DNA from: Holophagae bacterium
Lineage (GTDB): Bacteria > Acidobacteriota > Thermoanaerobaculia > Thermoanaerobaculales > Sulfomarinibacteraceae
DNA: 34,182 nucleotides
Direction: 5' to 3'
Assembly: GCA_030618605.1 (NCBI GenBank)
Contig: JAUXDC010000006.1
Coordinates: forward strand, 1 to 34,182
The position numbers were made by a program, and so were the translations under genes. Positions 16,456-26,588 of the stretch are shown in pieces. How positions within the stretch are numbered: position 1 is the first letter of the stretch; each line of letters begins with the position of its first letter. Under the pieces are notes generated by a model that ran no database searches, had not been told where the DNA came from, and was given only the letters and a program-made list of their open reading frames with translations.

Positions 16456-18816
16456 TTAGAAACCCTGGTGTTCGGTCCGTGTGATGATCTCTTCCTGCAA
16501 GGCTTCTGAGAGGTCGCAGAAGTAATCCGAGTAGCCGGCAACGCGGACGATGAGGTCGCGGTATTCGCCGGGAGCGGCCTGGGCTGCACGCAACTGTTTG
16601 GCGGTGACAACGTTGAATTGCAGATGGTGTCCGTCCATCTTGAAATAAGAACGCACCAGTTGACCGAGGCGATTGATTCCCTCGTCTCCCGCCAATAACT
16701 CTGGTGTGAATTTCATATTGAGCAACGTGCCGCCGGTTCGAACATGATCCATCTTTGCCGCCGACTTCAAGACGGCCGTCGGGCCGTTACGATCTGCTCC
16801 CTGGACTGGGGAAATGCCCTCGGACAGGGGCAATCCAGCATTTCTGCCGTCCGGCGTCGCGCCGCAGACCGAACCAAAGTAGATGTGACATGTGGTCGGT
16901 AACATTTCAATGCGGTAGGCGCCGCCTTTGCTGTTGGGTCGTCCGTCGATCGCCGCGAAGCCGGCTTCAAAGACCCGCACCATCAGTTCATCGGCCTCCT
17001 CGATATCGTTACCGTACTTGGGCATGCGGTGCAGCAGGCGCTGACGCAGTACGTCCTGGCCGGTGAAGTTACCAGCGAGAATAGCGACCAGTTCATTGAG
17101 CTGCATCGTGTGATCGTCGAAGACCAGGCGTTTGATCGCGGCAAGGCTGTCGGTGATTGAGCCGATGCCGACGGCCTGGATGAAAGAGTTGTTGTACCGT
17201 GCGCCGCCTTCGTTGTAATCGCGGGCCGTCACAATGCAGTCGTCGATCAGGACCGACAAAAAAGGCGCAGGCATGTCGGCGGCGTAGAGCTGTTCAATAA
17301 TTTGATTGCCGCGAATCTTGATATCGACCTGGTACTTAAGCTGCTCGTTTAATGCGGCAAAAAACTCATCAAAGGTCTCGAAGTTCGCCGCTGTACCAGT
17401 CCGGGGGCCAAGCCGAGTGCGGGTAACGGGGTCAATGCCGTCGTTCAGGCTCAGTTCGAGGATTTTGACCAGGTTGAAATATCCCGTCAGGATGTAGGCT
17501 TCTTTGCCAAACGCACCGACTTCGACGCAACCGCTGCATCCACCGGCTCTGGCATCGGCGAAGGTTTTCCCCTGGCGTACCTGTTCTTCGACAACAGCAT
17601 CGGCGTTGAAGATCGATGGAAACCCATAACCTTTACGAACGACACGCAGGGTGTGATCAAGAATATTGTCGGGCGTCTTGCGTGAAAGCTGCATATTTGA
17701 ACTTGGTTGCAGCAGGTGCATTTCATCGATGATGTCAAGCAGCAGGTGGGTGATCTCGTTCGAGCCGTCAGAACCATCGTGCAGCAGACCGCCAAGGTTG
17801 ATGTTGGCGAAGTCGGTGTAGGTACCTGACTCGGCAGCAGTCACGCCGACCTTGGGCGGGGCTGGATGGTTGTTGAACTTGACGAAGAAACACTCGAGCA
17901 GTTCGCGTGCTCCATTCTCAGTCAGTGTTGATACAGCCATGTCCTTTTCGTAGAAAGGCAGCAGATGTTGGTCGAGGTGGCCCGGATTGAAGGCGTCCCA
18001 GCCGTTGAGTTCGGAAATGACGCCGATATGGCAGAACCAGTAGTACTGCAGGGCCTCCCACATGTTCCGCGGCGCGTGGGCAGGCACCCGCCTGCAGATC
18101 TCGGCGATCTGCAGGAGCTCGAGCCGGCGCTTCTCAGTGGCAGCAGCTTCGGCCCGGGCTTCGGCGAGTTCGGCATAGCGTTGTGCATACAGCATGAGGG
18201 CGTCACAGCTGATGTCCATAGCGTTGAGTTGTTCGGCCTTGTCGAGGGCGTTGATGTCGGTGGTGAAGTCGAGGTTTGCCCGGGACTGGTTGATATCGGC
18301 TTTGAAATCGATAAAGCCCTTGCTGTAGATTTTGCCGTCGAGCACGGTATGCCCTGGAGCGCGCTGTTCCATGAACTCGGTGAATACACCGGCGTCATAC
18401 GAATTCTGCCACTGCTCAGGAAGCAAATTGAACATGCGGTCGCGCAGGGTGCGGCCCCTCCAATATGGAATCACAGTCTTTTCGTAGGCGCTGATAACCT
18501 GTTCAGGAACCCGGTACCAGGTCTTGGCCCGAGAGTTGAGGATGCGTAGATCTTCGAGAGAGTGGCAGGTCAGCTCGGGATAGGTCGGGGTTGCTTTCGG
18601 GGCAGGTCCCCGCTCTCCGACGATCAACTCGTCGTCGCCGAGCCAGAGGCTCTTGTGCCGGCACAGGTGTTCAAAAGCGAGAGCTCGCATCACCGGAGTC
18701 GCGTATTTCCCGTGATTTTCTTCATAGAATCCGGTCATCAGCTCGGCTCGTTCCGATGAAATACAAGGCACAGCGTCGAGGCTTTCTTGTCGAAGTCTTT
18801 CGGTTCGTTCATTCAT
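16456..18816 (-). CDS. hypD: Glycyl radical enzyme, trans-4-hydroxy-L-proline dehydratase-type
   Basis: Active-site Cys loop GGCSGCVEVGAFGKEAYILTGYFN, C-terminal glycyl radical site VRVAGYSDYF, extensive GRE text (MEQRAPGHTV, FNNHPAPPKVGVTAAESGTYTDFANINLGG, MLPTTCHIYFGSVCGATPDGR, GISPVQGADRNGPTAVLKSAAKMDH). ATG at 18816 with SD GGAGG at 18824-18828; the listed 18822 start is a TTG. Confidence 0.8.
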   Translation of the reverse strand: MNERTERLRQESLDAVPCISSERAELMTGFYEENHGKYATPVMRALAFEHLCRHKSLWLGDDELIVGERGPAPKATPTYPELTCHSLEDLRILNSRAKTWYRVPEQVISAYEKTVIPYWRGRTLRDRMFNLLPEQWQNSYDAGVFTEFMEQRAPGHTVLDGKIYSKGFIDFKADINQSRANLDFTTDINALDKAEQLNAMDISCDALMLYAQRYAELAEARAEAAATEKRRLELLQIAEICRRVPAHAPRNMWEALQYYWFCHIGVISELNGWDAFNPGHLDQHLLPFYEKDMAVSTLTENGARELLECFFVKFNNHPAPPKVGVTAAESGTYTDFANINLGGLLHDGSDGSNEITHLLLDIIDEMHLLQPSSNMQLSRKTPDNILDHTLRVVRKGYGFPSIFNADAVVEEQVRQGKTFADARAGGCSGCVEVGAFGKEAYILTGYFNLVKILELSLNDGIDPVTRTRLGPRTGTAANFETFDEFFAALNEQLKYQVDIKIRGNQIIEQLYAADMPAPFLSVLIDDCIVTARDYNEGGARYNNSFIQAVGIGSITDSLAAIKRLVFDDHTMQLNELVAILAGNFTGQDVLRQRLLHRMPKYGNDIEEADELMVRVFEAGFAAIDGRPNSKGGAYRIEMLPTTCHIYFGSVCGATPDGRNAGLPLSEGISPVQGADRNGPTAVLKSAAKMDHVRTGGTLLNMKFTPELLAGDEGINRLGQLVRSYFKMDGHHLQFNVVTAKQLRAAQAAPGEYRDLIVRVAGYSDYFCDLSEALQEEIITRTEHQGF

Positions 18817-18818
18817 TT

Positions 18819-19727
18819 TCAACCTCCAATGACAACCTCTGAGGCGGCGTCTGACAACTGCGCTGCAATTTCCCGCATTCGTTGATCTGAAGGCGGCGAA
18901 ACCAGGTTCAAGTCATAATTTTTGTTGATATTCAGATGTTTGCTGACGCCCGTCTCGTGATAGGGCAAGAGACAGATTTTTTCGATGCATGACGCGCCAG
19001 ATGCCAGTTCGAGAACCGATGCCAGATTCTGATCCGTGTCGGTCAATCCGGGGATGACCGGGAGTCGCAACCAGATGCGCTGCTGCTGCCCGATCAGCGC
19101 GTCGAGGTTTTCGAGAATCGGTTCAAGGGGTGCACCGAGATGGCGGAGATGCCCATCAGAGTCAAGAATCTTGAGATCAAAGAGCACCAGATCGGTCAGC
19201 TCAGCGGCGTGAAGCAGTTTGTCGCGGGCGCCAAAGCCACACGTGTCGAGGGTCGTATGCACACCCTCGGACCGGCACGCTTGAAGGCAGGCTATCAGGA
19301 AGTCGGGCTGGCAGAGGGGTTCACCGCCCGAAAACGTCACACCGCCTTCTGCACTGTCGTAGAAGATCCGGTCTCGCAGCACCATTGATCGAACCTCGTC
19401 GACGGTCCAGGTTCGGCCGACCATCTCCCGTGCCCCGGTCGGGCAGACCTCGGCACAAAGACCACACCGTGCGCAGTTTTCCAAAGTATGGTCGCCCGCG
19501 CACGTCGAGCAGGCTTCAATACAGCTTCCGCAGTTCATGCACCGGGTTTTGCTGAGAACGATCTGCGGCGCGGCGGAAATACCTTCGGGGTTGTGGCACC
19601 AGGGGCAGCGAAGAGGACAGCCTTTGAAGAAAACTGTAGTCCGGATGCCGGGCCCATCTTCGATGCAGAATCGCTGCACGTTGAAAATGATGCCGCTCGC
19701 TTTTAAGGGCTGAGAAAAGGCCAGCAT
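18819..19727 (-). CDS. hypE: Glycyl-radical enzyme activating enzyme (radical SAM)
   Basis: CPLRCPWC (CX3CX2C radical SAM), two ferredoxin-type motifs CMNCGSCIEAC and CARCGLCAEVCP, GGVTFSGGEP; immediately upstream of the GRE gene. Confidence 0.9.
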   Translation of the reverse strand: MLAFSQPLKASGIIFNVQRFCIEDGPGIRTTVFFKGCPLRCPWCHNPEGISAAPQIVLSKTRCMNCGSCIEACSTCAGDHTLENCARCGLCAEVCPTGAREMVGRTWTVDEVRSMVLRDRIFYDSAEGGVTFSGGEPLCQPDFLIACLQACRSEGVHTTLDTCGFGARDKLLHAAELTDLVLFDLKILDSDGHLRHLGAPLEPILENLDALIGQQQRIWLRLPVIPGLTDTDQNLASVLELASGASCIEKICLLPYHETGVSKHLNINKNYDLNLVSPPSDQRMREIAAQLSDAASEVVIGG

Positions 19728-19829
19728 TCCCCCTCCGCTTCAGATGATAGACCTTTGATCGGCTGACGTCTTGTATGATTCGAGAGCGTGCACTTGTCAA
19801 AGCGCACAAACCATCTGGTAGGTGTCGTT

Positions 19830-20564
19830 ATGGAACATTCGGAATTGCTCACTGCGGCTGGGGCCGCCTCTTTTGTAGAGGACCTGTTTGACCGTATTCC
19901 CGACGTCGTCTTTTTCCTGAAAGATCAACGAGGGCGATACGTCGTCGTCAACCATTCCTTGGTAGAGCGATGCCGAGCAGCCGACAAATCCGAATTGATC
20001 GGTCGCACTGCCGCCGAGGTATTTCCCCGTCCTCTCGGTCAGCGCTACCTGAAGCAGGATCTCAACGTCTGCACGACTGGAAATCCGGTCAGCGGCCGGC
20101 TCGAACTGCATCTCTATCCAGGTGGGCGGGAGGGCTGGTGTCTCACCGACAAGGTTCCGATCCTCTCGGCGGGGGAGGAGATCATCGGGCTCGCAGGTGT
20201 TTCACGAGACCTTCGGGTCACCGCTGCCGGCGCCGATGATCTCGATGATGTGGCCCGGGCTGTCACGTTCCTGCAGGCCAACTTCGATGAGTCCATCAGT
20301 GCCGATGACCTCGCCAGACGGGCCGGCATGTCGGTCTACCAATTGACTCGACGTATCAGGTCGATCTACGGCATCACACCGGCTCAGCTGCTCAATACGA
20401 CCCGGATCGACATGGCCTCTCGCCTGTTGCGTACAACAAACGCTCCAATAAGCGAGATCGCCCAGCGTTGCGGTTTTTTTGACCAGAGCGCCTTTACGCG
20501 TAGTTTCAAGGCTGCTGCGGGTCTGACACCGAGCCAGTACCGAGAACGTCACGCTGCGGCGTGA
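19830..20564 (+). CDS. PAS-domain AraC-family transcriptional regulator, divergent from hypED
   Basis: N-terminal PAS (VEDLFDRIPDVVFFLKDQRGRYVVVNHSLVERC..IGRTAAEVFP), C-terminal AraC HTH (RIDMASRLLRTTNAPISEIAQRCGFFDQSAFTRSFKAAAGLTPSQYRE). Confidence 0.88.
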   Translation: MEHSELLTAAGAASFVEDLFDRIPDVVFFLKDQRGRYVVVNHSLVERCRAADKSELIGRTAAEVFPRPLGQRYLKQDLNVCTTGNPVSGRLELHLYPGGREGWCLTDKVPILSAGEEIIGLAGVSRDLRVTAAGADDLDDVARAVTFLQANFDESISADDLARRAGMSVYQLTRRIRSIYGITPAQLLNTTRIDMASRLLRTTNAPISEIAQRCGFFDQSAFTRSFKAAAGLTPSQYRERHAAA

Positions 20565-20632
20565 GCGGCGGCAGGGATAGAGAGCGTGTATTCGGGATTC
20601 GAGCCGGAGCCCATGGGCGGGTGGAGGAGATC

Positions 20633-21934
20633 TCAGCCCGTGACCTCTCCCAGCACGTTGTCGAAACTCTCCACCGTCGCGTCAACATCCTCGGCACTCA
20701 AAACCATCGGCGGTTTAATCTTGATGACGTTGTGATCCGGACCGTCGGTGGACAGCAGGAAACCACGTCCTTTCATCAGGTCGACCACCCGATCAGCGGC
20801 CCCGGCTGCGGGTTCCCGGCTTTCAAGATCCGTCACAAGCTCCACACCAAGAAACAAACCCAAGCCGCGCACATCGCCGATAAGCTCGTGGCGAGCAGCA
20901 AGCTCATCAAGTCCAGCCTTGAATCGTTTCCCCAGCTCATGGGCACGCGCCTGCAACCTCTCGCCTTCGATGACTTCGAGCACTGCCAGGCCGATCGCGC
21001 ACGACACCGGATTGCCGCCGAATGTATTGAAATACTCCATGCCGGTGTCGAATGACGCTGCAATTTCCGGTGTTGTGACAACGGCGGCCAGTGGGTGGCC
21101 GTTGCCGATCGGCTTGCCCAGGGTAACGATATCCGGGACAACGCCGTGGGATTCGAAAGCCCAGAGGTGGGTGCCGACCCGCCCGAATCCCACCTGCACC
21201 TCATCGGCAATGACGACACCGCCGGCCTCTCGGACGGCGGCGTAGGCTCTTTCGAAGAATCCGGAGGGTGGAACGATCTGGCCACCGCACCCGAGCAGCG
21301 ACTCGGCGAGGAACGCTCCGACACGCTTCCCTGTGCCTTGGATGACCTCTACGGCCTGTGCAACATCTTCCGCATATCGCTCACCGGAGTCCTCGCCGCG
21401 GTATGGGCCACGATAAGGATCCGGACAGCTCACTTTGTGTGCGTGGTCGGCCAAGCCCTCGCCACCGGGCCCTTCACACTTGTAGGTCCCGATCTCGATC
21501 AGGGACGGTGAGTGGCCGTGATACGCGTGCTCGAGGACGATGATCTCCCGGCTTTGTGTGTGTGCACGGGCAAGCCGCAACGCAAGATCGTTGGCTTCGG
21601 TACCGGTACACACAAGAAAACACACTGAAAGCGGTTCCGGCAGCCGATCGGTGAGCTGGAGAAGGTACTCTGCCAGATGATCGTGAAGATAGCGGGTGTT
21701 GGTATTGAGCAGGCCCATCTGACGCCGACCCGCCTCGACAACGTGCGGATGGCAATGGCCCACGTGGCAGACATTGTTGACGAGGTCCAGGTATCGGTTG
21801 CCAACCTCGTCAAAGAGGTACTGGCCCTCCCCTCGCACGATCTTCAAGGGTTCCCGATACGAAAGACTCAGATTGCGGCCGAGATGCCGGCGGCGAATGG
21901 TGGAAATCTCTTCATTCGAGTGTTGCATGACCAA
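20633..21934 (-). CDS. Class III PLP enzyme, ethanolamine-phosphate / 5-phosphohydroxylysine phospholyase-like
   Basis: [69 protein letters not shown] Lys in [21 protein letters not shown] resemble animal ETNPPL/PHYKPL (AGXT2L1/2). Confidence 0.8.
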   Translation of the reverse strand: MVMQHSNEEISTIRRRHLGRNLSLSYREPLKIVRGEGQYLFDEVGNRYLDLVNNVCHVGHCHPHVVEAGRRQMGLLNTNTRYLHDHLAEYLLQLTDRLPEPLSVCFLVCTGTEANDLALRLARAHTQSREIIVLEHAYHGHSPSLIEIGTYKCEGPGGEGLADHAHKVSCPDPYRGPYRGEDSGERYAEDVAQAVEVIQGTGKRVGAFLAESLLGCGGQIVPPSGFFERAYAAVREAGGVVIADEVQVGFGRVGTHLWAFESHGVVPDIVTLGKPIGNGHPLAAVVTTPEIAASFDTGMEYFNTFGGNPVSCAIGLAVLEVIEGERLQARAHELGKRFKAGLDELAARHELIGDVRGLGLFLGVELVTDLESREPAAGAADRVVDLMKGRGFLLSTDGPDHNVIKIKPPMVLSAEDVDATVESFDNVLGEVTG

Positions 21935-21956
21935 ATACCTCCACGCTGTCCGACTT

Positions 21957-22928
21957 TCACACGAGACGTCGAAGCACTCTCCTTGCAGGTTCTTCGCTGA
22001 TCGTCAGATACTCGTCGTCGGGACTGACGGTCCGGCCCTGCGCCGCCATGACCGCAGTCGTGCAAAGCCGCGCCAACGCCAGGTCGGGCAAGAGTTCCCG
22101 CTCCAGGTCCGTGAGCGGCAAGACCTCCTCGTACCCAACTCGCAGATCCTCGGCCGCGGAGATCGGATCAGCGGCGGCCATCATCAGGTACGCCGTTGCA
22201 ATCGCCAGGTCGGCAACGGTGATCGTGAAGACGAGGTCCCCGAAGTCGATCAGTCCGGAGATGGACGATCGGCCATCGTGTTCAGAAACCAGAATATTGT
22301 AGTCGTTGGCGTCGTTGTGAACGATGCTGCGGCGAAGCTGCTCGAGTTCCGGCGCCACCCGTCGTTCGAACCGATTCATGACCTCGTCGAAGATCGGTCC
22401 GATCTCGTCGTCGGCATGCTGGCGGTACCGCCGAATCAGAGGGAAGGCCACAAGGTCCCACATGTGGTGCCGATGAGCTCCCGGGTGGTCGAACTCCAAA
22501 AGGTGTTGGTCGAGCGTGGCGAGTAATCCTCCGAGTTCGGTTCTCATCTCAGGCCCGGGGTCTCCGATACAGGCGATCGGCCGACCCTCGAGATAGCTGA
22601 CCACCCGAACGCAGCTGCGCTCATCCGGCCCGACGTCGATCTCTGCCACAAGGTCTCCGCCACGTGTTGGACGAACCCTCGGGACCATCCCGCCGACCGT
22701 CGAGTCCCGCAGAAAACGCAGCACCTCGACCTGGCATGCGATTTCTTCGGAGTCTTCCCCGATGTTGGCGATCTTCAGGACCCAACGCCCCTGCTCGCCG
22801 CAATCGAGCAGAAAGTTCCGGTCGACGTCACCTGGAAGAGGCGAGATTTCGCCGTGCAATCCGTACACTTCTTTGGCCCAGTGCACGGCCCGCGATGGAG
22901 AGACGTCGACTTTCAGCGGTCGTACCAT
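21957..22928 (-). CDS. APH-fold phosphotransferase, hydroxylysine kinase (HYKK)-like
   Basis: [50 protein letters not shown] (Brenner HxDxxxxN plus DFGD); located next to the PHYKPL-like gene. Confidence 0.75.
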   Translation of the reverse strand: MVRPLKVDVSPSRAVHWAKEVYGLHGEISPLPGDVDRNFLLDCGEQGRWVLKIANIGEDSEEIACQVEVLRFLRDSTVGGMVPRVRPTRGGDLVAEIDVGPDERSCVRVVSYLEGRPIACIGDPGPEMRTELGGLLATLDQHLLEFDHPGAHRHHMWDLVAFPLIRRYRQHADDEIGPIFDEVMNRFERRVAPELEQLRRSIVHNDANDYNILVSEHDGRSSISGLIDFGDLVFTITVADLAIATAYLMMAAADPISAAEDLRVGYEEVLPLTDLERELLPDLALARLCTTAVMAAQGRTVSPDDEYLTISEEPARRVLRRLV

Positions 22929-22940
22929 GCGCCTTCGACC

Positions 22941-23213
22941 TCAGGCCGACCAGAGATTGCGGGGATACACACCGTTTTCAACCAATTTCACCAAACGATC
23001 TTCGACGATCTTTCGGTCCCCGGGCGAGGTCATGCCGAACCATTCGGACTCGCATGACAAAATACTGACCCGGGCCGCACCCGCAACCATAGCGTCACTC
23101 ACAGCGTCCGGAAGCAGAAACTCGGACTGATCGGAAGGCGCCGTTCCCAAGAACTTTTCGAAACCGCCTTCGAGCATGCCCATGAAAGAGCCTGTGAATC
23201 CCCATAAATTCAT
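22941..23213 (-). pseudogene. C-terminal remnant of a sugar-phosphate nucleotidyltransferase-like protein
   Basis: MNLWGFTGSFMGMLEGGFEKFLGTAPSDQSEFLLPDAVSDAMVAGAARVSILSCESEWFGMTSPGDRKIVEDRLVKLVENGVYPRNLW resembles the C-terminal part of nucleotidyltransferases; N-terminal catalytic region is absent. Confidence 0.5.
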
Positions 23214-23313
23214 CGGCGTTGGCCACGGCGGCTGTGATGTCGGCCGCCGAGGACACCGGGATGTTGGTGATCAATTCTTCCGTCGCGGGATTGATATCTG
23301 GAAACGTCGTCAT
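23214..23313 (-). pseudogene. N-terminal remnant (~33 aa) of an aldehyde dehydrogenase
   Basis: ATG at 23313: MTTFPDINPATEELITNIPVSSAADITAAVANA is a typical ALDH start (INPATEE); the frame then enters out-of-frame nucleotidyltransferase sequence. Confidence 0.6.
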
Positions 23314-23336
23314 GGCATCACTCCCAATATAGAGGA

Positions 23337-26300
23337 TTAGTGAACCTCGTGAACGGGACACTCCGGTGAGACCGGATCGATCCATGGTTGTGTTTGGAGC
23401 CGGGTGGTGACTTCTTCCATGGCCCGTTCAAGTTGAGGGTCGCCACCGCGTGCCATGAGGCCGGGGTTGGGTGCAACTGGGATGTCGGGTTGGACTCCGA
23501 TACCTTCCACAACCCAATGGCCCTCCGGGCTGTAGACGCGAATTGGCGGGGCAGAGATGCGTCCGCCATTGATCAGGGGCAGGGATTGGGCAGGGCCGAC
23601 AAAGCCACCCCAGGTGGCGGTGCCGATGAGCGGACCAAGCCCGGCCCGGCGGAACATATAGGGAAAGCCGTCGCCACCGGAACCGCTCCAACCGTTGATG
23701 AGCATCGCGCGCGGACCGTGATGTGCGATCTCGGGTAGGTGGTACGAGCGACCATTGCGCATGGCGAAGTAGTTCATGGGGGGACGGTTCAGAAGCTCGA
23801 TGAGTCGGTCTCCCAAAGCGCCGCCACGATTGAATCGTTCATCAATGATGAGACCCGGCATCTCGAACTGCGAGCGATACTGGCGCACGAGGTCCTTGAG
23901 TCCCGACGTGCTGGTGTTCTGTACGTAGATATAGCCGATGCGACCCTGGCTGACAGTGTGGACCTGTTGCCGGTTTGCTTCGACCCAGGCCAGTTCACGC
24001 AACCGGTGCGCCTCGTCCAAGGACAGGGGTTTCACATAGACGTCACGAGCTCCCTCGAGAGAGGGTTTTGTGTTTACCGTGATTTGAGTGGTTTCGTGGG
24101 AAAGCCCCTGGAAGGCGGCCCATGGATCCTTTTGGATGTTCAGCGCACGGCCGTTGACAGCCAAGAGAAAGTCACCCTCCTGTGCATCGATTCCGGGTTC
24201 GTCCAACGGGGAACGAATTTCCGCCCCGGCGTGGGCGCGCTGGATCCGTTGGATACGGTAGGCACCCTGTTCCAGGGCGAAGTCGATTCCCAACAGGCCC
24301 ACGTCCAGATGCGTGCCGGACAGCTCCTCTGGGGCCGGACCGGCGCTCACATAGACATGGCCGGCACTGAGTTCGCCCACCATCTCCCGCAATACGAATC
24401 CTGCGTCCCAGTGTGTGACTGCGGCGTTCATGAGCTTGAGGTAGCTGAAGTAGATGGTGTCCCAGTCGAGGCCGTGTAGATTGGAGTCGTAGAAGAAATC
24501 ACGTTGGTAGCGCCAGGTCTCCCGGAGCATCTGCAGCCACTCCTGTTTGGGATTGACGTGCGTGCGCAGGGATTTGAGGGAGACCGGTTTTTCGAGGGCC
24601 TGTTTGGCCGCGGCGTCTGTCACGTAGTAATGATTCTGGTGACGAATCAGGAGCTTCTGACCCCGGGCGGAGAGTACGAAATCGGAGGCGTCCTCCACAA
24701 TGATCTCTTCTTTCTGGCTGTCGAGTCGATACAGACCCAACGGGCGCGCCCGGCCCGTGCTTCCGGACCGCGGGCTACGGTGAAAGATCACTGCATTGGG
24801 GATGGCGGCGAGTCTCAGATAGTTTCCGGCTTCCAGGGGTAATACGATGGAGCGATGTTCCAGGCCGTCCAGATCGATGATCACGGTCTTGGGATCGGCG
24901 TCGGACTGGCCGTCTCCGTCTGCCGCCGGGCTTTCGTCGTCGTTACCTGGCAGGAAGGGTGAACGCACCGAAGGGCGCAATGGCGCGGCCACCACCTGGG
25001 TGGAGTTGACGAAGGCCCAGGTGGGTTCGATATCCGAGTTCACGGCTTCGAAGTTGCGCATGGACAGGTAATACAGAAACTCACCCTCGGGATCGAAGAC
25101 CGGTGCCTGGTCGTTGTAGTGACCGGACGTGACCTGGTGCCGTTTAGCCGCGTGCGTGTCGTAGAGGAAGATCGCCTGGTTGCGGTTCTCCAATTCACGG
25201 GCATAGGCCAGCCAGCGGCTGTCCTTGGACCAACTGACACGAAACGCCTGCAACTGTCCGTGCATCATCCACAGAGCGCGATCGATCTGGCTTGTTGCTT
25301 TGCTGCTCACGTCGATGATGTTCAGGGTCATCGTGTTGTCGATGAAGGCGATCTTTGTACTATCCGGCGACCATTGGGGTTGATAGGCGAAACCGTCCTG
25401 GCGTTGGGTCAGAACCTCTTCGTCTTCACGACGTCCGTCGGCGGGGCGTAGGGTCAATTGGTACTCTCCGGAGCGGTCGCTGAAATAGGCAATGGACGTG
25501 CCGTCCGGCGACCAAGTGGGATAGCGCTCGGCGATACCGGTCGAATGGGTCAGATTCAGGGTGGCTCCCTCCCTCGCCGGGACGGTGAATACGTCACCCC
25601 GTGCCTGAATGAGCAGGCGTTTCCCCTGGGGGGAGAGATTCGTAAACGTGATCCGATCGGTCACGTCTTCTTGACGGCTGCGCAGGGTTAGGCGGTCATC
25701 CGGGATACTCAGGGGGACCTTTCGATGCGCATGGGATTCAAGGTCCAGGAGATAGAGGTCGGGACCCGCCGTGAAGACGATCTCATGCGGGCCGATCGAG
25801 GGCTGACGCACGTCGATTTCCGTGAAAGAAGTGACTTGCCGGATCTGCTTTGTTTCCGTATCGAGATCCCAGAGATTCGCACGCTGATTCGGGCCTCTTT
25901 CCGAGAGAAAGTACAGGTGCGGGCCGTGCCACATGGGATAGCCATCAACGGCCGGATTGGCCAGGACATTTTCGGCCGCCCGACGGTCGACGTCATACAA
26001 CCAAATATCCGGGGACCGGCCGCCACGGTAGCGTTTCCATGCCTGTTCAAAGGTATTGGGAAGCAGGGTCAGGGCCAACCACCGGTTGTCCCGGGACAGG
26101 GCACCCTGGACACCGTAGGACACGGGCACCTTTTGCGGAAGGCCGCCCTGGACCGAGGTGGTGTAGAGCTGCGGAACGTGAGACCGGAAACTGGTCATGG
26201 TCGTGGCGTAGAGCAGGCGCTCGCCGTCGTCGCACCAATCCATGAGATCGTCGTTGGCCGGATGATGCGTGACACGGTGCGGCTCGCCGCCGTGGACGCG

Positions 26301-26588
26301 CAGGGTGTAGAGGTCCCGGTTGCCGTCGTAATTTGCTGAGAAGGCGATTTGGGTGCCGTCCGGGGAGAATTTTGGAAAGCGTTCCTCTGCGCGCGGAGAG
26401 GTGAGCCGGATGGCCAAACCGCCGGTCTTGGGCACCAGCCAGATGTCACCGGCGTAGACCAGGGCGATCCTGTCTCCGGATACGTCTGGATCGCGGACCA
26501 GCAATGGCGCGACCTGCCCGGCCGACACCACAGTGCTGAGCAGCAGCAGGCATGCGCCAACAAAAACAAACTTGCTAGTGTTCAACAT
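23337..26588 (-). CDS. Tricorn protease-like S41 peptidase with WD40/PD40 beta-propellers
   Basis: Secreted ~1080 aa; repeated FSPDGTQIAFSA/WSPDGTSIAYFSD propeller motifs; GELSAGHVYVS, PDZ-like region, INGWSGSGGDGFPYMF active site, C-terminal VEGIGVQPDIPV..GGDPQLERAMEEV. Confidence 0.88.
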   Translation of the reverse strand: MLNTSKFVFVGACLLLLSTVVSAGQVAPLLVRDPDVSGDRIALVYAGDIWLVPKTGGLAIRLTSPRAEERFPKFSPDGTQIAFSANYDGNRDLYTLRVHGGEPHRVTHHPANDDLMDWCDDGERLLYATTMTSFRSHVPQLYTTSVQGGLPQKVPVSYGVQGALSRDNRWLALTLLPNTFEQAWKRYRGGRSPDIWLYDVDRRAAENVLANPAVDGYPMWHGPHLYFLSERGPNQRANLWDLDTETKQIRQVTSFTEIDVRQPSIGPHEIVFTAGPDLYLLDLESHAHRKVPLSIPDDRLTLRSRQEDVTDRITFTNLSPQGKRLLIQARGDVFTVPAREGATLNLTHSTGIAERYPTWSPDGTSIAYFSDRSGEYQLTLRPADGRREDEEVLTQRQDGFAYQPQWSPDSTKIAFIDNTMTLNIIDVSSKATSQIDRALWMMHGQLQAFRVSWSKDSRWLAYARELENRNQAIFLYDTHAAKRHQVTSGHYNDQAPVFDPEGEFLYYLSMRNFEAVNSDIEPTWAFVNSTQVVAAPLRPSVRSPFLPGNDDESPAADGDGQSDADPKTVIIDLDGLEHRSIVLPLEAGNYLRLAAIPNAVIFHRSPRSGSTGRARPLGLYRLDSQKEEIIVEDASDFVLSARGQKLLIRHQNHYYVTDAAAKQALEKPVSLKSLRTHVNPKQEWLQMLRETWRYQRDFFYDSNLHGLDWDTIYFSYLKLMNAAVTHWDAGFVLREMVGELSAGHVYVSAGPAPEELSGTHLDVGLLGIDFALEQGAYRIQRIQRAHAGAEIRSPLDEPGIDAQEGDFLLAVNGRALNIQKDPWAAFQGLSHETTQITVNTKPSLEGARDVYVKPLSLDEAHRLRELAWVEANRQQVHTVSQGRIGYIYVQNTSTSGLKDLVRQYRSQFEMPGLIIDERFNRGGALGDRLIELLNRPPMNYFAMRNGRSYHLPEIAHHGPRAMLINGWSGSGGDGFPYMFRRAGLGPLIGTATWGGFVGPAQSLPLINGGRISAPPIRVYSPEGHWVVEGIGVQPDIPVAPNPGLMARGGDPQLERAMEEVTTRLQTQPWIDPVSPECPVHEVH

